Both the position numbers and the translations under genes were made by a program. 64,000 nt of DNA. Source: Microbacterium rhizosphaerae (GTDB lineage Bacteria; Actinomycetota; Actinomycetes; Actinomycetales; Microbacteriaceae). Location: NCBI RefSeq assembly GCF_034120055.1, contig NZ_CP139368.1, positions 1,302,001-1,366,000 on the forward strand. The letters are read 5' to 3'. Below are positions 43,143-52,431 of the stretch, in pieces. The notes under the pieces were generated by a model that was not told the DNA's origin, ran no database searches, and saw nothing but the letters and a program-made list of their open reading frames with translations. The first letter of the stretch is position 1. The number at the start of each line of letters is the position of its first letter.

Positions 43143-44222
43143 GTGACCGCCTCGCTCAGGCTCGTGCTCGACACGGGCGCCGAGCCGGACATCGCGTCGG
43201 CCGCCGTGCAGCTCGGACGCGCCCTCGTACGCACGGCCCCGTCAGGATGCGAGGTCGCCGCCATCGCACCGTCGGGCGCCGACGTTGAGGAGGCCGTCCC
43301 CGGACTCGCCGATGTCCGGCGCCTCTCGTTCGCCCGCAGGGAGCTCCTCGCTGCCTGGCAGCTCGGCGTCACCGCCGGTGTCGGAGGAGGCCTCATCCAC
43401 GCGCCGTCGCTCCTCGCGCCGCTCACCCGGCACGATCGCGTGCACGACAACGATCAGACCGTCGTCACGGTCTGGGATCTCGACGTCTGGGAGCGTCCCG
43501 ACCTCCTCTCGCGTTCTGCCGTCGCCTGGCAGAAGGCGATGTTCAAGCGTGCGCAGAAGCATGCCGACGCGGTCGTCGTGCCCACCCACGCCATGGCGGA
43601 GCGGCTCGCGGAGCGCTCGCGGCTGGGTGGTCGGGTTCGGGTCGTCTCCGGAGCGGCGCCGACCGGTTTCGCCGTGCCGGTGGATGCCGTCGGCCGCAGG
43701 AGGACCCTCGGCATCCCCGATGGCACCGTCGTCCTCGCGAGCGTGGACGGGGCCGACCTCGCCTTCGCCGCGCTCGCCGGTGTGGATCTGCCCGTGGTCG
43801 TCCTGGACGCGGGGGAGGGGGATGAACCTCTCGTCGCCGATCGCGCCACCGCCGCCGGCATCCCGCGATCGCACCTGCACGTGCGGGGAAGGCTCGACGA
43901 CGCCGATCGGGCGGCGCTCCTCGACAGCGCGCTCGTGGTCGTGGCGCCGTCGCTGCGCAGTGCCTTCCCCTGGCGGGTCGTGGATGCGCTCGCCCTCGGC
44001 GTGCCGGTGGTCGCCGCGGCATCCGACGTGCATCGCGATGTGATCGCCGACGGCGGTGCGCTCGCCGACGCGGATGCCGACGCCCTCGGCGCCGCGATGC
44101 AGAAGGCGCTGGCCTCGAACGAGGCGATCGAGCGGATGTCGGTGCTCGCCGCGGACCGTGGGCGGGCTTTCGCGTGGCGCGACGCCGCGGATCGGGTGTG
44201 GCAGCTCCACGCCGAATTGTGA
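43143..44222 (+). CDS. glycosyltransferase, GT4-like
   Basis: This 359-residue protein has a GT-B fold. The N-terminal half shows VTVWDLDVWERPDLLSR and AVVVPTHAMAERLAERS, and the C-terminal half holds LRSAFPWRVVDALALGVPVV followed by AAASDVHRDVIADGGA, the equivalent of the E-x7-E region, in which the first Glu is changed. A typical acceptor is unknown. GTG at 43143 lies 5 bp after the LCP gene and has GGGGTGA upstream, so the two are an operon. Confidence 0.85.
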   Translation: MTASLRLVLDTGAEPDIASAAVQLGRALVRTAPSGCEVAAIAPSGADVEEAVPGLADVRRLSFARRELLAAWQLGVTAGVGGGLIHAPSLLAPLTRHDRVHDNDQTVVTVWDLDVWERPDLLSRSAVAWQKAMFKRAQKHADAVVVPTHAMAERLAERSRLGGRVRVVSGAAPTGFAVPVDAVGRRRTLGIPDGTVVLASVDGADLAFAALAGVDLPVVVLDAGEGDEPLVADRATAAGIPRSHLHVRGRLDDADRAALLDSALVVVAPSLRSAFPWRVVDALALGVPVVAAASDVHRDVIADGGALADADADALGAAMQKALASNEAIERMSVLAADRGRAFAWRDAADRVWQLHAEL

Positions 44223-44299
44223 GCAGGGATTTTCCCACAGTGGCGCACTTCTGCCACATACGACACACTGGTCACATGCAGTCGGGTCGGGGGACATCT

Positions 44300-46258
44300 G
44301 TGCGTCATGGGGTCAGAGCACGTATCGGGGTGGCGCTCGGCGCTGTTCTGGTCGTCATCGGAGGGGTGCTCTTGCCTGTGGCTGCCGCAGCGCCGGCACG
44401 GGCGGCGGACCTGTCGCAGTTCGATCCCGGCAACATCATCAGCGACTCGGTCTTCTTCTACACCGGGTCGATGTCGCAGGCGCAGATACAGTCCTTCCTC
44501 GAAGGTAAGGAGACCTCCTGCGCGCCGTCGGCGACCTGCGTCAAGAACTACTACACCGTGACGAAGTCGGTGGCGGCCGACCCGATGTGCGGCGCGTATC
44601 CGGGCGGATACAGCGAGCGTGCGTCGGCCATCATCTACAAGGTCGCCCAGGCGTGCGGCATCAATCCGCAAGTGCTTCTCGTCACCATGCAGAAGGAGCA
44701 GGGCCTGATCACGAGCGTGTGGCCTTCGGATTGGGCCTACGCCCACGCCATGGGAGCGGACTGTCCCGACACGACCGGCTGCAACAGCATCAGCGCAGGC
44801 TTCTTCGCGCAGGTCTACAAGTCCGCATGGCAGTTGAAGCGCTACGCGAACCCGTCCGGAACGAGCAATTACTTCACGTGGTACGCCCCCGGACACACGT
44901 GGAACATCCTCTACAACCCGAATACGGCCTGCGGGACGAAGGCCGTGTACGTCAAGAACCAAGCCACAGCGGACCTGTACTACTACACGCCCTACACGCC
45001 GAACGCCGCCGCGCTTGCCGCAGGCTACGGAACGGGTGACTCCTGCTCTGCGTACGGAAATCGGAACTTCTACAACTACTTCGTGGACTGGTTCGGATCC
45101 ACGCAGATTCCCGCGAATGCCTGCACGCCGCCGACCGCTGCGCAGATCACCCCGGGCAGCGGTGAGTTCCTGGTCAACGTCGCGTCGCTGAACGGGCGGA
45201 TCGCGCCCTCGACGTCGTGCCCGACCGGAATCGTGTCACTTCCGCAGGGGACGATCCTGACCCGTCTGGGAACGTGGGACACGTGGACCCAGGTCCGTCT
45301 CAACGGCCAGATCATGTGGGTGGCCTCGCAGTATCTCGTTGCCGCGCCTCCCGTCTCCTACACGACGGCCCGGATCGCAGGCGCGGACCGCTACTCGACC
45401 GCCGCAGCCATCGCGCAGCAGAGCAACCCCAACGGCGCGACGACGGTCTACCTGGCATCGGGGGAGAGCTTCCCGGATGCCCTCTCAGGAGCCTCACTCG
45501 CCGCTCTCAAGTCCGCGCCGATGCTGCTCACCGCCGCCGGAACGCTGCCTCAACCGACCGCGGCCGCGTTGGCGGCGCTCCACCCCGCGAGCGTCGTCGT
45601 TCTCGGAGGTGAGACCGCTGTCTCTCAGGCTGTCTTCAACGCTGTGGGCGCGATCGTGGGGCAGACCAACGTCAGCCGCGTCAGCGGTGCGGACCGGTAC
45701 GCAACCTCGTTGGCCATCGTGGACTCCGGTTGGAAGACTGCACCGGTCGCATACCTCGCAACCGGCAGCGGGTTCGCGGATGCACTGGCGGCGTCTGCCG
45801 TCGCAGGTGCAGCGGGCGCACCGGTGCTGCTCACAGATGGTGCTCAGACGTCGCTGGGCCCGGCTCTGGCCACCGCGCTGCAGACTCTGCATATCGGCAA
45901 GGTGATCATCGCGGGCGGTTCGCAGGCCATCTCGGATGGGATCGCGTCTCAACTCTCGAGCCTGGGCATCACCGTCGATCGGAGGGCGGGTTCAGACCGG
46001 TACCAGACGAGTGTCCTGCTGGCCGCGGACGCGCCTTCGGCATCGCAATCGTTCATTTCGTCGGGTACGAATTTCCCGGATGCACTCGCGGGTGCTGTCA
46101 TGGCAGGGCGACTCAAGTCGCCGCTACTCACCACGCCGGCGACGTGTATGGCGGATGTCACGAAGGACTTCCTCATCTCTCGCGGTGCGACCACGGCGAC
46201 CCTCTTCGGGGGCCCGGACGCGCTGGACGCCGATGTGTTGTCGTCGGTGCGCTGCTGA
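44300..46258 (+). CDS. secreted protein: lysozyme-like domain, SH3-like domain, CW_binding_2 repeats
   Basis: This 652-residue protein begins with a signal peptide (ARIGVALGAVLVVIGGVLLP, cleavage near ARA). About residues 40-270 form the domain often annotated as hemagglutinin-like; NPQVLLVTMQKEQGLI has a glutamate placed like that of a lysozyme-type glycosidase. An SH3-like segment follows, then three CW_binding_2 repeats beginning RIAGADRYSTAAAIAQ, RVSGADRYATSLAIVD and RRAGSDRYQTSVLLAAD. It should bind, and may cut, the cell wall. GTG at 44300 has GGGGGA 5 nt upstream; ATG 44276 is an alternative. Its GGATGC density is low and codon use somewhat less GC-biased than upstream genes. Confidence 0.85.
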   Translation: MRHGVRARIGVALGAVLVVIGGVLLPVAAAAPARAADLSQFDPGNIISDSVFFYTGSMSQAQIQSFLEGKETSCAPSATCVKNYYTVTKSVAADPMCGAYPGGYSERASAIIYKVAQACGINPQVLLVTMQKEQGLITSVWPSDWAYAHAMGADCPDTTGCNSISAGFFAQVYKSAWQLKRYANPSGTSNYFTWYAPGHTWNILYNPNTACGTKAVYVKNQATADLYYYTPYTPNAAALAAGYGTGDSCSAYGNRNFYNYFVDWFGSTQIPANACTPPTAAQITPGSGEFLVNVASLNGRIAPSTSCPTGIVSLPQGTILTRLGTWDTWTQVRLNGQIMWVASQYLVAAPPVSYTTARIAGADRYSTAAAIAQQSNPNGATTVYLASGESFPDALSGASLAALKSAPMLLTAAGTLPQPTAAALAALHPASVVVLGGETAVSQAVFNAVGAIVGQTNVSRVSGADRYATSLAIVDSGWKTAPVAYLATGSGFADALAASAVAGAAGAPVLLTDGAQTSLGPALATALQTLHIGKVIIAGGSQAISDGIASQLSSLGITVDRRAGSDRYQTSVLLAADAPSASQSFISSGTNFPDALAGAVMAGRLKSPLLTTPATCMADVTKDFLISRGATTATLFGGPDALDADVLSSVRC

Positions 46259-46281
46259 CATCTCATCGCGAGTGCGAGGAA

Positions 46282-47607
46282 TCAGGGCCGCCCCATGCCG
46301 TAGTAGGTCCACCCGGATGCTCGCCAGACCGCAGCATCGAGACAGTTGCGGCCGTCGACGACCACCCGTCCACTCACAAGGGCTGCGGCCTGCTCGGGCG
46401 AGAGCTGACGACGGTACTCGTCCCACTCCGTGACGACCACGACGATATCCGCAGCGCGCAGGGCGTCATCCCGGTCGGCGACATACGTCAGCTGCGGATG
46501 GATGAGGCGCGCGTTCTCGATCGCAGCGGGATCAGTCACCGTGACCTGGGCGCCGAGTCCGTGAAGGCGCACCGCCACATCGAGGGCGGGCGAGTCGCGG
46601 ACATCGTCGCTGTGGGGCTTGAATGCTGCGCCGAGGACCGTGACGCGCTTGTTGAAGACGCTTCCGTCGAGAGCGTCGACCGTCAGCTGAACGGCACGAT
46701 CGCGTCGGCGGAGGTTGATCGCATCCACTTCCCTGAGGAAGGCCACCGCTTCGCTCTTGCCCAGCTCCTCGGCGCGAGCCGAGAAGGCCCGGATGTCCTT
46801 GGGGAGGCATCCGCCGCCGAATCCGATTCCGGCCCCGAGGAAGCGTCGCCCGATGCGCTCATCCAGCCCGATGGCGTCGGCGAGCTGCGTGACATCCGCG
46901 CCCGTGACCTCGGCGATCTCGGCCATCGCATTGATGAACGAGATCTTCGTGGCGAGAAAGGCGTTCGCCGAGACCTTGACGAGCTCTGCCGTCGCGTAGT
47001 CGGTCGTCAGGAACGGCGTGTCGGCCGCGACCGCCGTGTGGTACACCTGGCGGAGCATCGCTTGCGCATGGACTCCGGCGTCGCCCGCCGGGACACCGAC
47101 CACGATCCGATCCGGCGAGACGGTGTCCTGAACCGCCCAGCCCTCGCGCAGGAACTCGGGGTTCCAGACGAGGGTCGCTCCGACCGACGCGATGCGCACG
47201 GCGAGGTCCGCGGCGGTGCCCACAGGAACCGTCGATTTACCGGCGACGATGTCGCCCGGCCGCAGGACGGGCATGAGAGCGGTCACTGCCGCATCCACGT
47301 ACTGCAGATCGGCAGCGTGGGCTCCGGGCAGCTGCGGCGTGCCGACAGCGATGAAATGCACGTCCGCTCCGCGCGTGTCGGCGATGTCGGTCGAGAACCG
47401 CAGGCGGCCCGATGCGAGACCGTCCCCGAGGATCTCCGGGAGTCCGGGCTCGAAGAAGGGCGCTTCTCCCCGGGAGAGCGATTCCACCTTGCGGGCATCC
47501 ACGTCGATGCCGATGACGTCGTGACCGATCGACGCCATCGCAGCCGCATGGACGGCGCCGAGATAGCCGCAGCCGATGACCGAGACGCGCAAGGCTGAAG
47601 TGGTCAT
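46282..47607 (-). CDS. ugd: UDP-glucose 6-dehydrogenase
   Basis: This 441-residue enzyme oxidises UDP-glucose to UDP-glucuronate with NAD+. The Rossmann motif VIGCGYLGAVHAAAMASIGH opens the protein, the catalytic Cys267 lies in GFGGGCLPKDIRAF, and the C-terminal UDP-binding domain has AAFKPHSDDVRDSPALDVA. The ATG at 47607 was chosen from the family start; upstream frame to 47643 is unsupported. A promoter TTGACC-17-TAGTGC is present at 47677-47705. UDP-glucuronate would feed the glycosyltransferases of the surface cluster. Confidence 0.93.
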   Translation of the reverse strand: MTTSALRVSVIGCGYLGAVHAAAMASIGHDVIGIDVDARKVESLSRGEAPFFEPGLPEILGDGLASGRLRFSTDIADTRGADVHFIAVGTPQLPGAHAADLQYVDAAVTALMPVLRPGDIVAGKSTVPVGTAADLAVRIASVGATLVWNPEFLREGWAVQDTVSPDRIVVGVPAGDAGVHAQAMLRQVYHTAVAADTPFLTTDYATAELVKVSANAFLATKISFINAMAEIAEVTGADVTQLADAIGLDERIGRRFLGAGIGFGGGCLPKDIRAFSARAEELGKSEAVAFLREVDAINLRRRDRAVQLTVDALDGSVFNKRVTVLGAAFKPHSDDVRDSPALDVAVRLHGLGAQVTVTDPAAIENARLIHPQLTYVADRDDALRAADIVVVVTEWDEYRRQLSPEQAAALVSGRVVVDGRNCLDAAVWRASGWTYYGMGRP

Positions 47608-47928
47608 GCGGGAAATGGCCGGACGCGCGACGTTGCGGCGCACCCTGAATTGCAGTTCCTGCCGGCAGCGCTGATAGCACTACGGCTTCGGCGAGAGCGG
47701 GTCAATTCCAGCACTCGGCTAGGCTATCGTTCTTGGACGGAACTGACGGCGAGCGATTGACGCTCGGCGTGCTGCGGTGCACTCAGGCTGGCATTCATCA
47801 GTGACCGAGGACTGCAACTATGCTGATTCGACCGGCTAGCCCATTCGACGCTGAATATGCGAGCTCGGATCGATGGCGGGTGCGATCGTCGCCTGGCATC
47901 CTCGATACCCGACCAGGAGTCCATCCGT
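47608..47928. other. 321-bp divergent intergenic region
   Basis: This gap separates ugd from the first glycosyltransferase of the next operon. It holds the ugd promoter (47677-47705) and a possible plus-strand -10 TATGCT at 47820-47825. It is visibly poorer in G+C than the neighbourhood. No convincing small gene or stable RNA was found. Confidence 0.6.
47677..47705 (-). promoter_or_regulatory. promoter of ugd
   Basis: On the minus strand TTGACC (47700-47705), 17 bp, then TAGTGC (47677-47682), about 70 bp before the ATG at 47607. Confidence 0.5.
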
Positions 47929-48954
47929 ATGACCGCCTCGCAGGCTACCCCCCGGGCAAGAGAAGCCCCTGTCGTCTCCGTCGTGGTGCGCACCAAGGAT
48001 CGGCCCATGATGTTGCAACGGGCGCTCCGCGGCATCCTCGGCCAAAGCTTCGTGGACCTCGAAGTCATCGTCGTCAACGATGGCGGCGACCCGGCGACGA
48101 TCGCAGGCGTGATTGCCGGGTTCTCGGAGTCTGATCAGGCGAGGGTGGTGAGGATCGATCACGAGCGCTCTCTCGGAAGATGGCCCACTGCGAATGACGG
48201 AGTCCTTGCAGCTCGTGGCCGTTTTGTCGCCTTGCACGATGACGACGACCTCTGGCACGTGGACTTCCTGGAGCGCACGGTCGCTTTTCTGGACGCGACA
48301 CCCGATGCTGCAGCGGTCGCCGTGCCCACAGAGGTGGTCTACGAAGAACTCGAAGACGGACAGTGGGTCGAGAGAAGCAGCTACCTGTGGTCGCCGCCCG
48401 GGAACGTGGTGACACTGTTCGATCTGATCCTCCACAACCGCGTCGTGCCGATCAGCATGCTGACCCGGCGATCGACGTACGACGAGATCGGACTCTACGA
48501 CCCGACCCTCGACGTGGTCGGCGATTGGGAGTTCAACCTCCGCCTGGCGGCCCGCGGCACCATTGCCTATCTGGACGGCCCGGTGCTGGCGTATTGGCGC
48601 CAGCGCCCGGCAATGACCGGGCCGCTCGGCAACAGCGTTCATGCCGAGCAGACCGCCCATTTCAAGTTCGACCGCCTGGTTCGGGAGCGGGCCCTCAAGA
48701 GCGAGAACGCCACCGCAGACGTCGCGCAGCTGCTTTACCTGTCGAAGATCATCGATGAGCGGTTCGGTGACGCTGAACGCCGTATCATCGAGCGTCTCGA
48801 TGCGCTCGAGCAGGCCATGCAGCGCTCCAGCGCTGCGCTCGATTCGCAGATCAAGCGGCAGTCGAGATACTTCTCCCTCGGCCAGACAGTGGTGAGGCTG
48901 CGGCGGCGTTTGTGGCCGCCGCGTTCTGGACGGAGACCGTCGCAGGCGTCCTAG
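47929..48954 (+). CDS. glycosyltransferase family 2 (paralogue A)
   Basis: This 341-residue GT-A enzyme transfers a sugar from a nucleotide donor in surface glycan assembly; donor and acceptor are unknown. The nucleotide-binding start VSVVVRTKDRPMMLQRALRG, VIVVNDGGD and the DXD-like metal site VALHDDDDLWHVDFL are clear, as is the acceptor region VVGDWEFNLRLAARG. A C-terminal helical tail follows. ATG at 47929 with AGGAG 10 nt upstream is the start; the frame is open further upstream to 47857. It is a close paralogue of the gene at 52432-53328. Confidence 0.9.
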   Translation: MTASQATPRAREAPVVSVVVRTKDRPMMLQRALRGILGQSFVDLEVIVVNDGGDPATIAGVIAGFSESDQARVVRIDHERSLGRWPTANDGVLAARGRFVALHDDDDLWHVDFLERTVAFLDATPDAAAVAVPTEVVYEELEDGQWVERSSYLWSPPGNVVTLFDLILHNRVVPISMLTRRSTYDEIGLYDPTLDVVGDWEFNLRLAARGTIAYLDGPVLAYWRQRPAMTGPLGNSVHAEQTAHFKFDRLVRERALKSENATADVAQLLYLSKIIDERFGDAERRIIERLDALEQAMQRSSAALDSQIKRQSRYFSLGQTVVRLRRRLWPPRSGRRPSQAS

Positions 48955-49821
48955 GTGAAGTTGGAGGGCAGGTCTGGAGCGGGTACCGTTTTGGTGGTGC
49001 GCCCCCGTCCCCGCCTGCAACTCCGCCGGGCGAAAGCAGCGATCGCGAATCTGCCAGTAGCGGTCCGCTATCGGTCGGAGTTGGTCTCTGCGGCGCCCCT
49101 GACTCCTGTGCTCAGCGTGGACGCGAGGACGGATGTCGTCGTTGTCGTATGCCTGTGGCGACGCACCGATCGACTGATGCCCATCCTCCGGATGCTGGAG
49201 GCGCAACGAGCTGCGTCGCGAATCCGCGTCGTCTTCTGGAACAACGACCCCACGACGACCGCCCGCTACCGTGGCGAACTGGCAGCACATCAACTGAGTG
49301 GTGCACTTGCCCGGGTCGACCTCGTCGACTGCCCCCGGAACATCGGAGGAGCAGCGAGGTTCGTGGTCGCCCGTCGACTCGCTCAAGAGGGCTACGCTGG
49401 TCCGCTGATCATGCTGGATGACGATCAGGAGGTGCAGGCGGACTTCATCGCGCGACTTCTCGGGTCGTGGCGTCCGCGCGGCTACTGCGGCGTCTGGGCT
49501 TGGCGCATCCACGGCGACTACTGGGACCGATCTGAAGTTGAAGACGGGAAACCCGCCACCTACGTCGGCACCGGCGGCTCGATCTGCGACGTCGGCCTGC
49601 TGGCATCTAGGAGGGTCGCGCGTCGTCTGCCCGTCGCCTACCACTTCCTGGAGGACATCTGGCTCTCGGCGCAGGCAATTCGCTCAGGTTACGCGCTGTA
49701 TCGCGCGCAAGTCGAGTACAGGTTCACGGACGACGATCACGGCCAATGGGAGATGCTCGCGCGCTCGAAGTCGGACTTCTTCGATGTCCTGCGCCGGCCG
49801 GGTGTCGTGCCGCGGCCCTGA
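48955..49821 (+). CDS. glycosyltransferase-like protein (GT2 fold)
   Basis: This 288-residue protein has a GT-A-type arrangement: VVVVVCLWRRTDRLMPIL, VVFWNNDPTTTARYRGEL, a conserved GPLIMLDDDQEVQADFIARL with the DXD-like site, and HFLEDIWLSAQAIRSGYALY. It resembles family 2 enzymes but is divergent. The frame begins with GTG directly after the TAG stop of the previous gene; other GTG and TTG codons near 48990 could serve, because no Shine-Dalgarno is obvious. It converges with the ABC ATPase gene 10 bp away. Confidence 0.78.
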   Translation: MKLEGRSGAGTVLVVRPRPRLQLRRAKAAIANLPVAVRYRSELVSAAPLTPVLSVDARTDVVVVVCLWRRTDRLMPILRMLEAQRAASRIRVVFWNNDPTTTARYRGELAAHQLSGALARVDLVDCPRNIGGAARFVVARRLAQEGYAGPLIMLDDDQEVQADFIARLLGSWRPRGYCGVWAWRIHGDYWDRSEVEDGKPATYVGTGGSICDVGLLASRRVARRLPVAYHFLEDIWLSAQAIRSGYALYRAQVEYRFTDDDHGQWEMLARSKSDFFDVLRRPGVVPRP

Positions 49822-49831
49822 AGTATGGCGG

Positions 49832-50572
49832 TCAGGCGCGCATCGCCGCGACGGCGTCCGCGCTGGAACCGTCGAACAGGACTTTTCCATCTCGAAGCAG
49901 GATGCCGCGCTCGCACAGGGAGGTCACCATGCCCAGATCGTGGCTGACAACAACGAGCGTCTTGCCTTGCGAATGCAGCTCCCTGATCCGTGCGAGGCAC
50001 TTCCTCTGGAACGGCTCGTCGCCGACGGAGAGGATCTCGTCGATCAGGAGGACGTCCACCTCCGTGTGGATCGCCACGGAGAACGCCAGCCGTAGGAACA
50101 TGCCGGAGGAGTAGTGCTTGACTTCGGTATCGATGAACTTCTCGATCTCGCTGAATGCGACGATCTGCTCGTATCGCGCCTCCGTCTCCTTCTTGCTCAT
50201 GCCGAGGATCGCGGCGTTGAGGTAGATGTTTTCACGCCCGGACAGGTCGGGGTGGAATCCGGCACCGACTTCGATCAGACCCGCGACTCTGCCCCTCGTG
50301 AGCACCTTCCCCTGATCGGGTGTCAGCACACCCGAGATGAGCTTCAACATCGTCGACTTGCCCGAGCCATTGAAGCCCAAAAGCGCGACGGCTTCGCCCT
50401 CGCCGATCTCGAATGTGATGCCGTCGAGCGCGTGGAAGTCCGTCGTCAGAGGCTTGCGCTTAATGGCCGCTACGAACGTCTCCTTGATGGAGTGCGTGTG
50501 GCGCAGTTTGAAATCCTTGTGGACGTCGTCGACGATGATGCGAGGCAGGATGGCCTCAGAGGTCCTGGGCAA
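49832..50572 (-). CDS. polysaccharide ABC exporter ATP-binding protein (Wzt/TagH-like)
   Basis: This 246-residue ATPase powers export of a lipid-linked glycan. It has the Walker A motif LLGFNGSGKSTMLKLI, the signature YSSGMFLRLAFSVAI and Walker B DVLLIDEILSVGDEPFQRK. It lacks the C-terminal carbohydrate-binding domain of long Wzt proteins, so it resembles the TagH/RfbE type that does not select the glycan end. Its first 17 bp overlap the 3' end of the permease gene. Confidence 0.93.
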   Translation of the reverse strand: MPRTSEAILPRIIVDDVHKDFKLRHTHSIKETFVAAIKRKPLTTDFHALDGITFEIGEGEAVALLGFNGSGKSTMLKLISGVLTPDQGKVLTRGRVAGLIEVGAGFHPDLSGRENIYLNAAILGMSKKETEARYEQIVAFSEIEKFIDTEVKHYSSGMFLRLAFSVAIHTEVDVLLIDEILSVGDEPFQRKCLARIRELHSQGKTLVVVSHDLGMVTSLCERGILLRDGKVLFDGSSADAVAAMRA

Positions 50573-51422
50573 AGCGACCCTCCAGTCGGCGGAAGACGAA
50601 CTGACCGAAGATCAGGATCACCAGCGAGATGACCAGGGCCAGGCCCGAGAACAGCCACAGGTCGGGCAGTGGCTGCGCGTCGCGGGGATGAAGCGGAAAC
50701 CAGATGCCGTAGTGGAATAGCTCCACTGCCGGCGTGAGCGGATTCAGGCAATAGATCGTGAAGAGCCATGGCGGCACCTTCGAGGCCACCATGTCCCAGT
50801 GGTACATGACCGGCGAGGCCCAGACCGCGCACATGACGATGATCTCCACGAAGCTCTGCGCATCCCGGAACGTGACGTTCACGGCGCCGAAGAGCATGCC
50901 GAGACCGGTGGAGAGCACCGCGATGATGATGAGCCCCAGGATGATGGCGCCGAGCTGGCCGATCGAGGGAGCCCAGCCGAAGAACACCGCGATCACGAGG
51001 ACCACCGCGATCTGCGGCAGAGTATTGACGAGCGCCACGAACATGCTTGACACCGGGAACATCTCGCGAGGCAAGTAGATCTTCTTGATCAGGGCCGCAT
51101 TGTCGACGAGGGATCGAGTGCCGTTCGAGAACGCCTCGTTGAAGAACGTCACGATCGTGATCCCCGCAAGGATGTAGATCGCGTAGAAGTCGATGCTCTT
51201 GTTCAGGCCGAGGAATACGCCCAGCGCGACGTAGAAGACGAGGAACTGGACCAGAGGCTTGACGTACGACCAGAGCCAGCCGAAGATCGATCCACGGTAC
51301 CGGATCTGGATTTCCTTGCGGACGATCAGTGACAGCAGATGACGATGTCCGAAGACGTCGAGGAGACCGCGGCTGCGGCCTGGCTCTTCAAGAACGGCGG
51401 CATCCCCTATGTCGACGCGCAT
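50556..51422 (-). CDS. polysaccharide ABC exporter permease (Wzm/TagG-like)
   Basis: This 288-residue ABC-2 type permease has six transmembrane segments. The motif LIVRKEIQIRYRGSIFGWLW near the N-terminus, YVALGVFLGLN, and NPLTPAVELFHYGIWFP before the last helices are characteristic of TagG/RfbA/Wzm glycan exporters. It forms the channel with the ATPase encoded downstream. No Shine-Dalgarno beyond a weak GAAGGGG is seen at the ATG at 51422. Confidence 0.92.
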   Translation of the reverse strand: MRVDIGDAAVLEEPGRSRGLLDVFGHRHLLSLIVRKEIQIRYRGSIFGWLWSYVKPLVQFLVFYVALGVFLGLNKSIDFYAIYILAGITIVTFFNEAFSNGTRSLVDNAALIKKIYLPREMFPVSSMFVALVNTLPQIAVVLVIAVFFGWAPSIGQLGAIILGLIIIAVLSTGLGMLFGAVNVTFRDAQSFVEIIVMCAVWASPVMYHWDMVASKVPPWLFTIYCLNPLTPAVELFHYGIWFPLHPRDAQPLPDLWLFSGLALVISLVILIFGQFVFRRLEGRFAQDL

Positions 51423-51483
51423 GGATCCCCTTCGGGCACCGGATTTCCTGCCGCGATGGGCAGCTTCACATTGATTTTGACTT

Positions 51484-52395
51484 CTAGCCGGCCGGTTGAA
51501 CGGATTTCACCCGCTCGGCCTGCGGATTGAATCGTATGGCTGCGAACAGGCGGCCCGTGATCCGGCGTCGTAAGCGCCATGGCACGCGCCCGCGCTGCAT
51601 GAGAATCTCCACTCGTGCGAAGAACCGCAGATAGGACAGAAGCGACTCGTGATGGAGGTGATACGACCCCTCATTGCGGGCGCCGTACGCGAATTTCCAG
51701 ATGTTCCCGTCGTCGACCTTGGAGAAGTCTCCGGCGACGTTTGTGGGTGTGTCGTGGTAGGCCTTGCTGTCGAGAATGCAAACGCCGGGGCCGATTCCGA
51801 CGCTCGCCATCCGTGCATAGGCGGCGTCGTCGAACCAGATGAAGTACTCGCGCAAGGGCAGACCGATCCGCTCCACCGTGTCTCGGGTATACAGCGCGGA
51901 CACGAAGGAACACGTCTGTACGAGGACCGCTCGCTGCCCCTGAACCCAGAGCCGAGCCCACTTCCAGTCGGGGGCGGGGATGTTCATCTCCGCGAGCTCC
52001 TGATGGTCGAAATACACCAAGGAACAGGCGAATGGCACGCCGCCCGGCATTGAGGTCATCGCTACAGCGTGGCCGTCGACGAGATGCTCGAGCGCATCGA
52101 GCTCGGGATAGCAGTCATCGTCCATCAACCAGAACAGGTCGGCGCCCAGATCGTATGCACGCTTCATCCCCGTTGCGAAGCCGCCAGCGCCACCCGTGTT
52201 CGCCGTCAGCGTGGTGATGTCGAGGACCGAGTCGGTCTGTTCGGCGAGAAACTCGGCGGTGCCGTCTGTCGAAGCGTTGTCGACGAGAACGATCCACTCG
52301 GGCGCCATGGTCTGGGCGCGCAGCTTCTCGAGGACCGTCTTGAGCTTGTCCAGCCTGTTGTAGGTGACGACGACCGCAGCGACGCGTTGGCTCAC
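51484..52395 (-). CDS. glycosyltransferase family 2 (GlfT1/rhamnosyltransferase-like)
   Basis: This 303-residue GT-A enzyme has VAAVVVTYNRLDKLKTVLEK, IVLVDNASTDGTAEFLAEQ, TANTGGAGGFATGMKRAY and LFWLMDDDCYPELDALEHL. This combination (the N-x-GGAGGF loop and WLMDDD metal site) is shared with galactofuranosyl- and rhamnosyltransferases such as GlfT1. The donor could be dTDP-L-rhamnose, made by genes 55-61 kb, but that is inference. It belongs to a same-strand run with the GT2 gene upstream (37 bp gap) and the exporter genes downstream. Confidence 0.9.
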   Translation of the reverse strand: MSQRVAAVVVTYNRLDKLKTVLEKLRAQTMAPEWIVLVDNASTDGTAEFLAEQTDSVLDITTLTANTGGAGGFATGMKRAYDLGADLFWLMDDDCYPELDALEHLVDGHAVAMTSMPGGVPFACSLVYFDHQELAEMNIPAPDWKWARLWVQGQRAVLVQTCSFVSALYTRDTVERIGLPLREYFIWFDDAAYARMASVGIGPGVCILDSKAYHDTPTNVAGDFSKVDDGNIWKFAYGARNEGSYHLHHESLLSYLRFFARVEILMQRGRVPWRLRRRITGRLFAAIRFNPQAERVKSVQPAG

Positions 52396-52431
52396 GCTGG
52401 TGGGACCTTTCTGATATGAGAGATGAGGCGG

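Noticed and set aside
47757..47762. TTGACG as -35 of a plus-strand promoter for the first glycosyltransferase
   Set aside because: No acceptable -10 at 16-18 bp; the TATGCT at 47820 is a better though weak candidate.
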